Source: Kiloniellales bacterium (GTDB lineage Bacteria; Pseudomonadota; Alphaproteobacteria; Kiloniellales; JAKSDN01). From it: 5,518 nucleotides of DNA. Under the pieces are notes generated by a model, which was not told the DNA's origin, searched no databases, and saw nothing but the letters and a program-made list of their open reading frames with translations. The DNA lies in assembly GCA_022360075.1 (NCBI GenBank), contig JAKSDN010001324.1, positions 1 to 5,518 on the forward strand, in the 5' to 3' direction. Within the stretch, counting starts at the first letter, position 1. Each line of letters opens with the position of its first letter. Position numbers and translations under genes: made by a program. Of this stretch, positions 1-5,518 are shown piece after piece.

Positions 1-1614
1 TGCCGCGCGTTGGATCTCGCGCGCCGGGGCTCGCCGCAGCACGAGACTGCGGATCGGGTCGGTCAGCTCGAGGATTTCGAGCACCGAGACCCGGCCGCGA
101 TAGCCGTTGCCGTTGCAGTCCGCGCAACCCTTGGCGCGGTAAAGCGTTGGGGTTTGCCCCTCGGTCAGTTCGCCGAGCCTCAACTGCGCGACCATCTCCG
201 GCAGCGGCGCATAGGCCTCGCGGCATTGCGGGCAGAGCCGGCGCACCAGGCGCTGGGCGACGACGCCGTTCAGGCTGGAGGCGATCAGGTAGTCCTCGAC
301 TCCCATGTCCAGCAGGCGGGTGATGGTGGCGGCGGAATCGTTGGTGTGTAGTGTGGAGAGGACGATGTGTCCGGTCAGCGCGGCCTGCACCGCGATCTGC
401 GCCGTCTCGAGGTCGCGGATCTCGCCGATCATCATGACGTCGGGATCCTGGCGCAGGAAGCTGCGCAGCAGGTTGGCGAAGCCGAGGCCGATCTGAGCCT
501 TCACCTGGACTTGGTTGATACCCTCGAGCTGATATTCGATCGGATCCTCGACCGTGAGGATCTTGCGCTCGCCGCTGTTCAGCCGCAGCAGCGAGGCATA
601 GAGGGTGGTGGTCTTGCCGCTGCCGGTCGGGCCGGTCACCAGGAGGATGCCGTTCGGCCGTTCCAGAATGGTCAGGAATGCCTCGCGCTGCGTCTCGTCG
701 AGCCCGAGCGTGGTGAGGTCGAGCGCCACGGCATCCTGATCGAGGATGCGCAAGACCAGGCTCTCGCCGTAGAGCGTCGGCACGGTGGAGACGCGCAGGT
801 CGATCTCCTTGCCGCGGATCGCCAGCTTGATCCGGCCGTCCTGGGGCAGCCGGGTCTCGGCGATGTTCAGCTTGGCCATGATCTTGATGCGCGAGACCAC
901 GGCGGCCCGCAGGCGACTGGGCGGTGCTTGGACCTCGCGGAGCACGCCGTCGACGCGATAGCGCACGCGCAACCGCCGCTCGAAGGGCTCGATGTGGATG
1001 TCGGAGGCCCGCATCTCGACGGCCTTGCCGACCAGATGATTGACCAGGCGGATCACCGGCGCCTCGCTGGCGAGGTCGCGCAGCCGCTCGACGTCCTGCT
1101 CGGTCTCGTCGGCCGTCTGGACCGCGTCGCCGTCGAGGATCTCCTCGACCGAGCCGCCGTTACCGGCGTAGAGGCGCGCGTGGGCGGCTTCGATGTCTTC
1201 GGGCACGCCGACCCAGCGCAGGACCGCCTTGCCAAGGCGCAGGCCGATCGCGTCGCTGACGAAACGGTCGAAGGGATCGGCCATGGCGAGGACGAGACTC
1301 TCGGCACTGTCGCAGAGCGGCACTGCCCGGACCCGTTTGAGGAACGCGGCGCTGAGCTGGTCTTCGAGAAGCGGTGTCGCGGGATAGTCGCTGGGTTCGG
1401 CGAGGGGGACTTCAAGGCAGGCGGCCAGCACCTCGGCCATGGAACGTTCGGAGACCAGGCCGAGCTTGGTGAGGATCAGGTCGAGCCGCTCGTTGGTTTG
1501 AGCCCTAAGGTGCTGCGCGCGCTCCAACTCCGCCGATCCGAGATGACCGCCGCGCAGGAGCGTCTGAGCGATCTGCTCGGTCAGACCTCCATCGCTTGAA
1601 ATGCCGTCGAACAT
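1..1614 (-). CDS. gspE: Type II secretion system ATPase GspE (GspE/PilB family), 3' end cut by window edge
   Basis: Cytoplasmic hexameric ATPase that powers pseudopilus assembly in type II secretion. Reading the minus strand from the ATG at 1614 gives 538 uninterrupted codons running off the left edge. Residues about 10-150 form the N-terminal GspE/MshE-type helical domain. The N2 region follows, with the family stretch MRASDIHIEPFERR (201-214). Then come Walker A GPTGSGKTTT (328-337), an Asp box with VEDPIEY (355-361), Walker B with DPDVMMIGEIRD (390-401) and a His box GHIVLSTLHTND (415-426). A tetracysteine zinc motif has CPQC at 461-464 and CADC at 497-500; it is typical of GspE and also present in some PilB/MshE proteins. 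Family members are roughly 500-570 aa, so only a short C-terminal piece should be missing. All catalytic motifs look intact. The start is not certain: an in-frame ATG at 1740 would add 42 residues, but 1614 fits the family N-terminus better. The Shine-Dalgarno signal is weak at both. It is transcribed divergently from the DUF4331 gene. PilB or MshE is the main alternative; T2SS is favoured by the zinc motif and the secretin-domain neighbour. Confidence 0.93.
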   Translation of the reverse strand, partial: MFDGISSDGGLTEQIAQTLLRGGHLGSAELERAQHLRAQTNERLDLILTKLGLVSERSMAEVLAACLEVPLAEPSDYPATPLLEDQLSAAFLKRVRAVPLCDSAESLVLAMADPFDRFVSDAIGLRLGKAVLRWVGVPEDIEAAHARLYAGNGGSVEEILDGDAVQTADETEQDVERLRDLASEAPVIRLVNHLVGKAVEMRASDIHIEPFERRLRVRYRVDGVLREVQAPPSRLRAAVVSRIKIMAKLNIAETRLPQDGRIKLAIRGKEIDLRVSTVPTLYGESLVLRILDQDAVALDLTTLGLDETQREAFLTILERPNGILLVTGPTGSGKTTTLYASLLRLNSGERKILTVEDPIEYQLEGINQVQVKAQIGLGFANLLRSFLRQDPDVMMIGEIRDLETAQIAVQAALTGHIVLSTLHTNDSAATITRLLDMGVEDYLIASSLNGVVAQRLVRRLCPQCREAYAPLPEMVAQLRLGELTEGQTPTLYRAKGCADCNGNGYRGRVSVLEILELTDPIRSLVLRRAPAREIQRAA

Positions 1615-1826
1615 GACTCTTCGGATTCCGAAACCGACCTTTTGGGGGCGATGACTTTCACTACGCGCGGCAGGGCGAATTCGGATGCAAAGAAATGGTG
1701 GCGCCGACGGCCGCGTGAAGAAATCGATCGGCGATTGCATCCAAGGGCGGGAGCCGGTGCGTAAGGCCTGACGTGAACGGGCGCCTGCCGCCCACCTTCG
1801 ACCAACATCTGACAGAGGCAAAGATC
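1615..1826. promoter_or_regulatory. Divergent intergenic region between gspE and the DUF4331 gene
   Basis: About 212 bp separate the two divergent start codons, so promoters for both directions must lie here unless transcription comes from further away. I find no convincing -35/-10 pair on either strand. Two dyads are visible. An 8-bp inverted repeat has GGATGCAA at 1683-1690 and TTGCATCC at 1735-1742. A smaller AATCG-N5-CGATT sits at 1722-1736, partly inside it. They could be operator half-sites but are short enough to be chance. No tRNA or small ORF with a credible start was seen. Confidence 0.4.
1814..1818 (+). promoter_or_regulatory. Ribosome binding site of the DUF4331 gene
   Basis: AGAGG lies 8 nt before the ATG at 1827. 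It decides the start in favour of 1827 over an in-frame ATG at 1773. The latter would place 18 hydrophilic residues ahead of a normal signal peptide. Confidence 0.7.
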
Positions 1827-3329
1827 ATGCAGTTTCGCAGACTAGGGTCGGCCATCGTGGCCGGCGCGGCGATGATATCTGCCGTGCCGACGGGGGCGGT
1901 CTTGGCGTCGAGCCATATGGACGCACCCCTGATCACCTTCGATGACGCCGCCAACACCACCGACGTCTATGCGTTTCGCAGCCAGGGCGCCGACGGGACG
2001 CAGTACCTGACCGCCGCGGTCTCGGTCTATCCCTTCGAAGAGCCGGGCATCGGTCCCAACAACTATCGTTTTGACGACAATGTGCTCTACGAAATCCACA
2101 TCGCCGTCGGCGATAAGGATGTCGACAGGGGCCGGGCGACGCTCAGCTATCAGTTCAAATTCGATACCAAGCGGCTGAACGAGGACACGGTCCTGCAGTC
2201 CTTCCTCGGCCCGATCCAGGAGGTCTTCGACCAGAACCAGAACCTGCAGCAGAGCTACAGCGTGACCAAGCGGGACCGTCGCGGCCGCAGTAAGCGCGGC
2301 AAGAAGACGGTGCTCGGCCGGGATCTCTCGACGCCGCCCAACAACCAGGGCCTGGTCACGCCCTTCTACAACCAGGGCGACGATGGCCGGAATCCAGCGA
2401 AGGACGGCGTTCGGCTGGTCGACGGCGTGCTTCAGGGCGAGCTGGACCGCTATACCCAAGCGACGGTCCACGAGATCGACCAGGACTACGAGGTCTTCGC
2501 CGGTCAGCGGGATGATGGCTTCTACGCCGACATTCAGGCGATCTTCGACTTCGACACTTCCCGGGCCATCCCCATTGATTTCACGGGGCCGAACAAGCCT
2601 TTCGACAGCCAGGGCGGCTTCAACGTGCATACCATCGTGCTGAACATCCCGCTCGCCGAGTTCGGCGACGAGACCATTGCCGGCGTCTACGCGACGACCA
2701 GCCGGCGCCGGCTCGAGATTCGGCCCAACGAGCGGGACCCGATTCCCGTGGGCTCCTTCGTTCAGGTTGGCCGCCAGGGCAACCCGCTGAAAAACGAGGC
2801 ACTGGTCGCCATTCGCGACAAGGACCGCTACAGCGTGACCCCGCCGACCCGCGACAAGCAGCTGTTCAGCCAGTACGCCGAGACGGTGATCCTGGCCGAG
2901 GCGCTCAATCTGACGCCGGTGGTCGATATCCCGGGCATCTTCATCCCGGACGTGATCAAGGTGCGTCTGGATACCGGTCCGGCGCGGGTGCCGAACGATC
3001 CGCGTTTCGACCGGCTGGCCGGCGTGCTCGCGGTGCTCGGCGGCAATCCCGACCCGGCCGTCGACGACGTGCTGGTCACCGAGGACGACGAGGTCGTGTT
3101 CGGTGGTTGGCCCAACGGTCGGCGTTTCGGCGACGACGTCGTCGATGTGGCGCTCTTCGCCATCGGCCTGCCGACCGACCTGATGCCGCTCGACCCCGTC
3201 GACAACAAGCCGAGCGCGGACGGCGTCAGCCGCAACGACATCACCTATCACGATGTCTTCCCCTACGCGGCGACGCCGCTCAACGGGCGTAACCATCCGC
3301 ACCACAGCGAGACCAACCTGACCAACTGA
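1827..3329 (+). CDS. Exported DUF4331 domain-containing protein
   Basis: A 500-aa protein of the DUF4331 family, whose biochemical function is not established as far as I know. Residues 1-27 are a Sec signal peptide: MQFRR, a hydrophobic core, and probable cleavage after VLA (25-27). The mature protein opens with the family signature SSHMDAPLI (28-36), then NTTDVYAF (43-50). Further family blocks are VLYEIHI (86-92), VFAGQRDDGFYADI (223-236), GFNVHTIVLNIPL (264-276), GVYATTSRR (286-294), GRQGNPLKNEAL (315-326), a VLGG segment (403-406), GGWPNGRRFGDDVVDV (426-441) and a closing FPYAATPLNG (478-487). The domain therefore looks full length. Two features look local: a very basic stretch at about 148-160 (KRDRRGRSKRGKK) and a histidine-containing tail (HPHH, 490-493). 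It heads the plus-strand series and is followed 85 bp later by a TPR gene that probably belongs with it. The protein is expected to be periplasmic or secreted. The family call is secure; the role is unknown. Confidence 0.94.
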   Translation: MQFRRLGSAIVAGAAMISAVPTGAVLASSHMDAPLITFDDAANTTDVYAFRSQGADGTQYLTAAVSVYPFEEPGIGPNNYRFDDNVLYEIHIAVGDKDVDRGRATLSYQFKFDTKRLNEDTVLQSFLGPIQEVFDQNQNLQQSYSVTKRDRRGRSKRGKKTVLGRDLSTPPNNQGLVTPFYNQGDDGRNPAKDGVRLVDGVLQGELDRYTQATVHEIDQDYEVFAGQRDDGFYADIQAIFDFDTSRAIPIDFTGPNKPFDSQGGFNVHTIVLNIPLAEFGDETIAGVYATTSRRRLEIRPNERDPIPVGSFVQVGRQGNPLKNEALVAIRDKDRYSVTPPTRDKQLFSQYAETVILAEALNLTPVVDIPGIFIPDVIKVRLDTGPARVPNDPRFDRLAGVLAVLGGNPDPAVDDVLVTEDDEVVFGGWPNGRRFGDDVVDVALFAIGLPTDLMPLDPVDNKPSADGVSRNDITYHDVFPYAATPLNGRNHPHHSETNLTN

Positions 3330-3360
3330 CCCCGAAGAACAGGGGCACAGCACCTCGGCC

Positions 3361-3387
3361 GCACGGCGAGGCAGGACCTCGCCGTGC
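3361..3387 (+). other. Intercistronic hairpin between the DUF4331 and TPR genes
   Basis: GCACGGCGAGG (3361-3371) and CCTCGCCGTGC (3377-3387) form a perfect 11-bp stem with a 5-nt loop (CAGGA). No T-run follows, so it is not a canonical intrinsic terminator. It starts 31 nt after the DUF4331 stop codon and ends 27 nt before the TPR start codon. A 4-bp GC hairpin (CCCC at 3330-3333, GGGG at 3342-3345) lies just upstream. A role in mRNA end protection, processing or partial attenuation, giving more DUF4331 product than downstream products, is plausible but inferred. Confidence 0.65.
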
Positions 3388-3401
3388 AGGTCGGAGGATC
3401 T

Positions 3402-3407
3402 GGGAGA
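3402..3407 (+). promoter_or_regulatory. Ribosome binding site of the TPR gene
   Basis: GGGAGA lies 7 nt before the ATG at 3415. A second purine-rich GGAGG (3393-3397) is too far away to serve this start. No such signal stands before the alternative in-frame ATG at 3472, so 3415 is preferred. Confidence 0.6.
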
Positions 3408-3414
3408 CACGACA

Positions 3415-4662
3415 ATGGCCTATCGCGACCCTCGGCGCAGGAGATCCGCCTTCCGGGCATCGCTTCCGGTGATGCCTCACCCCGGCTTCGTTCTCTTCGC
3501 CCTAGTGCTCTTGGTCTCCGCTTTGCCGCTCTTCGCGCTCGCCGCGCCTTACCATCCCAAGGCGGATGCCGAAGTGCTCACCCGACTGACGGCTCCCCTC
3601 GAGACCGGCGGCGATTCGCTCCGGGAGAGACGCGCGGCGCTCCGCCTCGAACCGCGGAACCTCGATCTGGCGCTATCCGTCGCCCGCCGCTACGTGAGCC
3701 TCGGCCGCGCCGAAGGCGACCCCCGCTTCTACGGCTATGCCGAGGCCGCGCTCGAGCCTTGGCTCCATCTTTCCGGTCCGCCCCTCGACGTCCTGGTTCT
3801 GCGCGCGGTCTTGCGCCAGGCCGGACACGATTTCGATGGCGCCCTATCTGATCTCGACAGAGTGCTGGACATGGCCCCCGGTCATGCGCAGGCGTCACTG
3901 ACGCGGGCTGTTATTCTCACGGTTCAAGGGCGCTATGCGGCGGCGGCCCGAGCCTGCCGAAGCCTGGGGCGTCGCAGCCTCTTGCTCGTTCGCGCGGCCT
4001 GTACCGCCGCGGCGCAGGGCCGCAACGGCGCGGCAGAGGAGAGCTATCGGCGGCTGTCGCAGGCCTTCGCGACGTCGCGCGAAACAGATCCCGCGTTGGT
4101 TACCTGGGTCCATGGCCTGCTCGGCGAGATGGCCGAGCGCCTCGGGCGGCAGGCGGCTGCCGAGGCCCACTATCGGAATGCGCTGTCCGCCGGAGAGCGC
4201 AGCGCCTATCTGCTCGGCGCGCTGGCCGACCTTCTGCTGGACCAGGGTCGCTTCGCCGAAGTCCGCGAGCTCCTGGCCGAAGAGGCGCGCGACGACGCGC
4301 TGCTCCTACGCCTCGCGCTGGCCGAGTCGCGACCGGATTCCAGCCGCTCCGAGGACTATCGGGCCCGCCTCGAATCCCGTTTCGAAGCCAGCCGGCGCCG
4401 CGGCGACAGCCGCCACCTGCGCGAAGAGGCGCGTTTCACGCTTCAACTTCTGGACCGGCCCGAGGCGGCCTTGGGTCTCGCACTCGAGAACTGGCGCAGC
4501 CAGCGCGAGCCTTGGGACGCCCGCCTGGTTCTGGAAGCCGCCTTGGCGAGCGGCGACGTGGCGGCAGCCAAGCCCGTGCTGGCCTGGCTCGAGGAGAAAG
4601 TCCTCGAGTCGGTCCGGATCGACGCTTTGGTCGCCAAGCTCGAAGGGGAGCGAGAGTCATGA
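3415..4662 (+). CDS. Exported tetratricopeptide-repeat protein
   Basis: A 415-aa protein with a long basic N-region (RDPRRRRSAFR, 4-14), a hydrophobic segment (about 24-42) and a likely signal peptidase site at ALA (41-43), so it is probably periplasmic. RR-x-x-F at the start does not match the twin-arginine consensus. The mature part is almost entirely paired helices. TPR-like units can be placed at about 83-115, 124-157, 158-185, 189-218, 231-260 and 264-290, with a looser helical C-terminus to 410. Segments such as GRAEGDPRFYGYAEAALEPW (97-116) and LRQAGHDFDGALSDLDRVL (133-151) resemble TPR proteins I recall beside DUF4331 genes in other proteobacteria. The arrangement therefore looks like a conserved pair. 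TPR arrays bind protein partners; the partner here is not shown by the sequence, and the DUF4331 protein is a natural candidate by position. The stop codon overlaps the next start (ATGA), which indicates translational coupling. Confidence 0.9.
   Translation: MAYRDPRRRRSAFRASLPVMPHPGFVLFALVLLVSALPLFALAAPYHPKADAEVLTRLTAPLETGGDSLRERRAALRLEPRNLDLALSVARRYVSLGRAEGDPRFYGYAEAALEPWLHLSGPPLDVLVLRAVLRQAGHDFDGALSDLDRVLDMAPGHAQASLTRAVILTVQGRYAAAARACRSLGRRSLLLVRAACTAAAQGRNGAAEESYRRLSQAFATSRETDPALVTWVHGLLGEMAERLGRQAAAEAHYRNALSAGERSAYLLGALADLLLDQGRFAEVRELLAEEARDDALLLRLALAESRPDSSRSEDYRARLESRFEASRRRGDSRHLREEARFTLQLLDRPEAALGLALENWRSQREPWDARLVLEAALASGDVAAAKPVLAWLEEKVLESVRIDALVAKLEGERES
4584..4612 (+). other. Hairpin near the 3' end of the TPR coding sequence
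   Basis: CTCGAGGA (4588-4595) and TCCTCGAG (4601-4608) form a perfect 8-bp stem around a GAAAG loop. With two G-U wobbles the RNA stem extends to 12 pairs (4584-4595 with 4601-4612). It ends 46 nt before the start codon of the overlapping downstream gene. It encodes LEEKVLES, so codon choice for Leu-Glu may be the whole explanation. Confidence 0.4.
4643..4650 (+). promoter_or_regulatory. Ribosome binding site of the STN-domain gene
   Basis: AAGGGGAG lies inside the end of the TPR gene, 8 nt before the ATG at 4659. It fixes this start. Reading further upstream in the same frame only runs through the TPR gene out of frame. Confidence 0.75.
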
Positions 4663-5279
4663 TCCACCAGCCAACTGCCGGTTTCGGCCCATGGTGCCGA
4701 GCGGCCCTGTTGTTCGGAAGCCTCGCAGTCACCGTGGTAATCGCGGGACCACCGCGCGCCACCGCGACGGAGGCTGCGACATCACAGCTCGGCATCGTCG
4801 TGCAGGAGGACCGGCTGAGCCTGGACCTCGTTGCCGTGCCGCTCGGTGATGTGCTCGCCGCCCTTGCGGAGAAGGCCGAGATCGCCGTCGAGCTGCGTGG
4901 CGAGGCGAACGAGCCGGTTACGTTTCAGGTCGATGTTCAGCCGCTCCACCTGGCAATCAGTGAGTTTCTGAATACGCTCGGTTACTCCTACATCCTGGAG
5001 TTCGCCGCCGACCCGACAGAAGGACAGGCGAGGCGCCTTTCCAAGCTCACCGTGATCGCGCCGGACGGCCCCGCTGCCGCGCCGATGCAAGCGGTCGAGG
5101 GGCAGGGGGCACGACCGGGCACCGAAGAGCCGGTTCCGTTCGAGGCGGAAGATTTGGATGCGGCGGACGAAGCGATCCAGATCCTCGAGGAGATCCTGCG
5201 CGAGGAGACCGATCCCGATATTCGCGATGCCGCGGCCGAGGCGCTGTCGGATATCGAGAAGCACTTTATCGGCCTGTGA
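4659..5279 (+). CDS. Small exported protein with secretin/TonB N-terminal (STN, N0-like) domain and HEAT-like tail
   Basis: A 206-aa protein with no exact family name that I recognise. Residues 1-36 look like a signal peptide: a hydrophobic core at about 15-30 and probable cleavage near ATA (34-36). Residues 51-133 read as the beta-alpha-beta-beta-alpha-beta pattern of the STN/secretin N0 fold. They include LSLDLVAVPLGDVLAALAEK (53-72), PVTFQVDVQPLHLAISEFLN (86-105) and closing strands YSYILEF and KLTVIAP. Such domains occur at the N-terminus of GspD secretins and TonB receptors. Here no secretin N1/N2 repeats or barrel follow. Instead there is a low-complexity linker (about 136-165) and an acidic helical tail with DPDIRDAAAEALSDI (185-199), like one HEAT-repeat helix pair. 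Translation is coupled to the TPR gene by a 4-bp overlap. A periplasmic partner or adaptor of a secretin is a reasonable inference. The STN call rests on pattern only and needs a profile search. Confidence 0.82.
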   Translation: MIHQPTAGFGPWCRAALLFGSLAVTVVIAGPPRATATEAATSQLGIVVQEDRLSLDLVAVPLGDVLAALAEKAEIAVELRGEANEPVTFQVDVQPLHLAISEFLNTLGYSYILEFAADPTEGQARRLSKLTVIAPDGPAAAPMQAVEGQGARPGTEEPVPFEAEDLDAADEAIQILEEILREETDPDIRDAAAEALSDIEKHFIGL

Positions 5280-5315
5280 TACGCGGGCCGCTGGCTGCCG
5301 CGAAACGGGCCCGCC

Positions 5316-5322
5316 AGGGGGG
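5316..5322 (+). promoter_or_regulatory. Ribosome binding site of the partial lipoprotein gene
   Basis: AGGGGGG lies 9 nt before the ATG at 5332. A purine run, GAAGAG (5325-5330), sits closer but only 1 nt from the start, so the first is the better candidate. Confidence 0.55.
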
Positions 5323-5331
5323 ACGAAGAGC

Positions 5332-5518
5332 ATGCTGCTAGAAGTTACGAGGCGTTGCGCCGCGATGGCGGTTGTAGGAATGGTCGCCGCTTGCGCCGAG
5401 ATCGTCTTTCCGCCGAAGGCGGAGCCGACCGCGGCCGAGACGCCCGTGAGCGCGGCATCCACCGCGACGAGGCCTACGGAAAGGCGGCTGCTCGAGCCTG
5501 CCGAAGCCAAGGCGCCCA
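5332..5518 (+). CDS. Putative lipoprotein, N-terminal fragment (cut by window edge)
   Basis: Only the first 62 codons are present. The N-terminus has basic residues (TRR, 6-8), a short hydrophobic run and a lipobox VAAC (18-21), so Cys21 is the predicted lipidated residue. Position +2 is Ala, not Asp, which favours outer-membrane sorting in Gram-negative bacteria. The rest is an Ala/Pro/Thr-rich tether (about 27-50) followed by TERRLLEPAEAKAP. Such tethers are common before the folded part of secretins and other envelope lipoproteins. The gene starts 52 bp after the STN gene on the same strand and is probably co-transcribed. Because the preceding gene carries a secretin N0-like domain and gspE is nearby, a lipoprotein secretin (GspD) or a pilotin-type assembly factor is possible. 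The visible part does not show which. Confidence 0.72.
   Translation, partial: MLLEVTRRCAAMAVVGMVAACAEIVFPPKAEPTAAETPVSAASTATRPTERRLLEPAEAKAP

Noticed and set aside
367..1599. Plus-strand open frame of 410 codons opposite gspE
   Set aside because: The minus strand here encodes an intact GspE with every catalytic motif. The plus-strand product has no recognisable domain and a composition (His, Asp, Arg, Gln, Gly) typical of an antisense shadow of GC-rich coding sequence.
1773..1826. In-frame N-terminal extension of the DUF4331 gene from the ATG at 1773
   Set aside because: It would bury the signal peptide behind 18 hydrophilic residues, while AGAGG is correctly spaced for the ATG at 1827.
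3131..3144. Perfect 14-bp palindrome CGACGACGTCGTCG
   Set aside because: It lies in the codons of the conserved GDDVVD block of the DUF4331 family and is explained by the protein sequence.
1842..3410. Minus-strand open frame of 522 codons spanning the whole DUF4331 gene
   Set aside because: It is long, but the plus strand carries a conserved DUF4331 protein with signal peptide and ribosome binding site. High third-position GC removes stop codons from the antisense frame. The antisense product is a Val/Asp/Arg/His-rich sequence without domain signatures or a credible start signal.
3424..3453. Possible twin-arginine signal in the TPR protein
   Set aside because: The basic run RRRRSAF lacks the RR-x-F spacing and the following pattern of a Tat motif. 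An ordinary Sec signal explains the segment.
3935..4849. Plus-strand 304-codon frame overlapping the TPR and STN genes
   Set aside because: It crosses two well-supported genes in another frame and gives an Arg/Pro/Ser/Trp-rich product typical of frame-shifted GC-rich coding sequence.
5283..5314. GCGGGCC/GGCCCGC inverted repeat between the STN and lipoprotein genes, considered as a terminator
   Set aside because: Only 7 bp with an 18-nt loop and no T-run. It ends shortly before the next ribosome binding site, so termination is unlikely.
4782..5510. Minus-strand 242-codon frame opposite the STN and lipoprotein genes
   Set aside because: It is antisense to two plus-strand genes that have signal sequences and ribosome binding sites. 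Its product has no recognisable motif.

Overview
The window is GC-rich, gene-dense bacterial DNA. A GspE-type secretion ATPase, Sec and lipoprotein export signals and secretin-like domains point to a Gram-negative bacterium. Pseudomonadota is most likely, perhaps Gammaproteobacteria; no marker fixes the genus, so the taxonomy is inference.

Layout: (1) On the minus strand, from the left edge to 1614, lies a nearly complete type II secretion (T2SS/GspE-PilB family) ATPase with all its nucleotide-binding motifs. About the last few dozen codons are cut off by the window edge. (2) A divergent intergenic region of about 212 bp (1615-1826) should hold the promoters for both directions. (3) A plus-strand gene series follows: a secreted DUF4331 protein (1827-3329), an 85-bp gap with a perfect 11-bp hairpin, an exported tetratricopeptide-repeat (TPR) protein (3415-4662), a small exported protein that overlaps it by four bases (ATGA) and carries a secretin/TonB N-terminal (STN, N0-like) fold plus a HEAT-like tail (4659-5279), and the start of a lipoprotein gene (5332 to the right edge).

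Working model: the DUF4331-TPR pair resembles a cassette that recurs in other proteobacteria, where from memory it is often followed by a HupE/UreJ-type membrane protein. Here it is instead joined to a secretin-domain protein and a lipoprotein, and sits back to back with gspE. One reading is that the cassette lies inside a T2SS locus and that the DUF4331 protein may be a client or accessory of it. This is inference from gene order only. The two flanks, which are outside the window, would decide it.

No tRNA, rRNA, CRISPR array, insertion sequence or attachment site was seen. Long open frames antisense to gspE and to the DUF4331 gene are shadows of high third-position GC.
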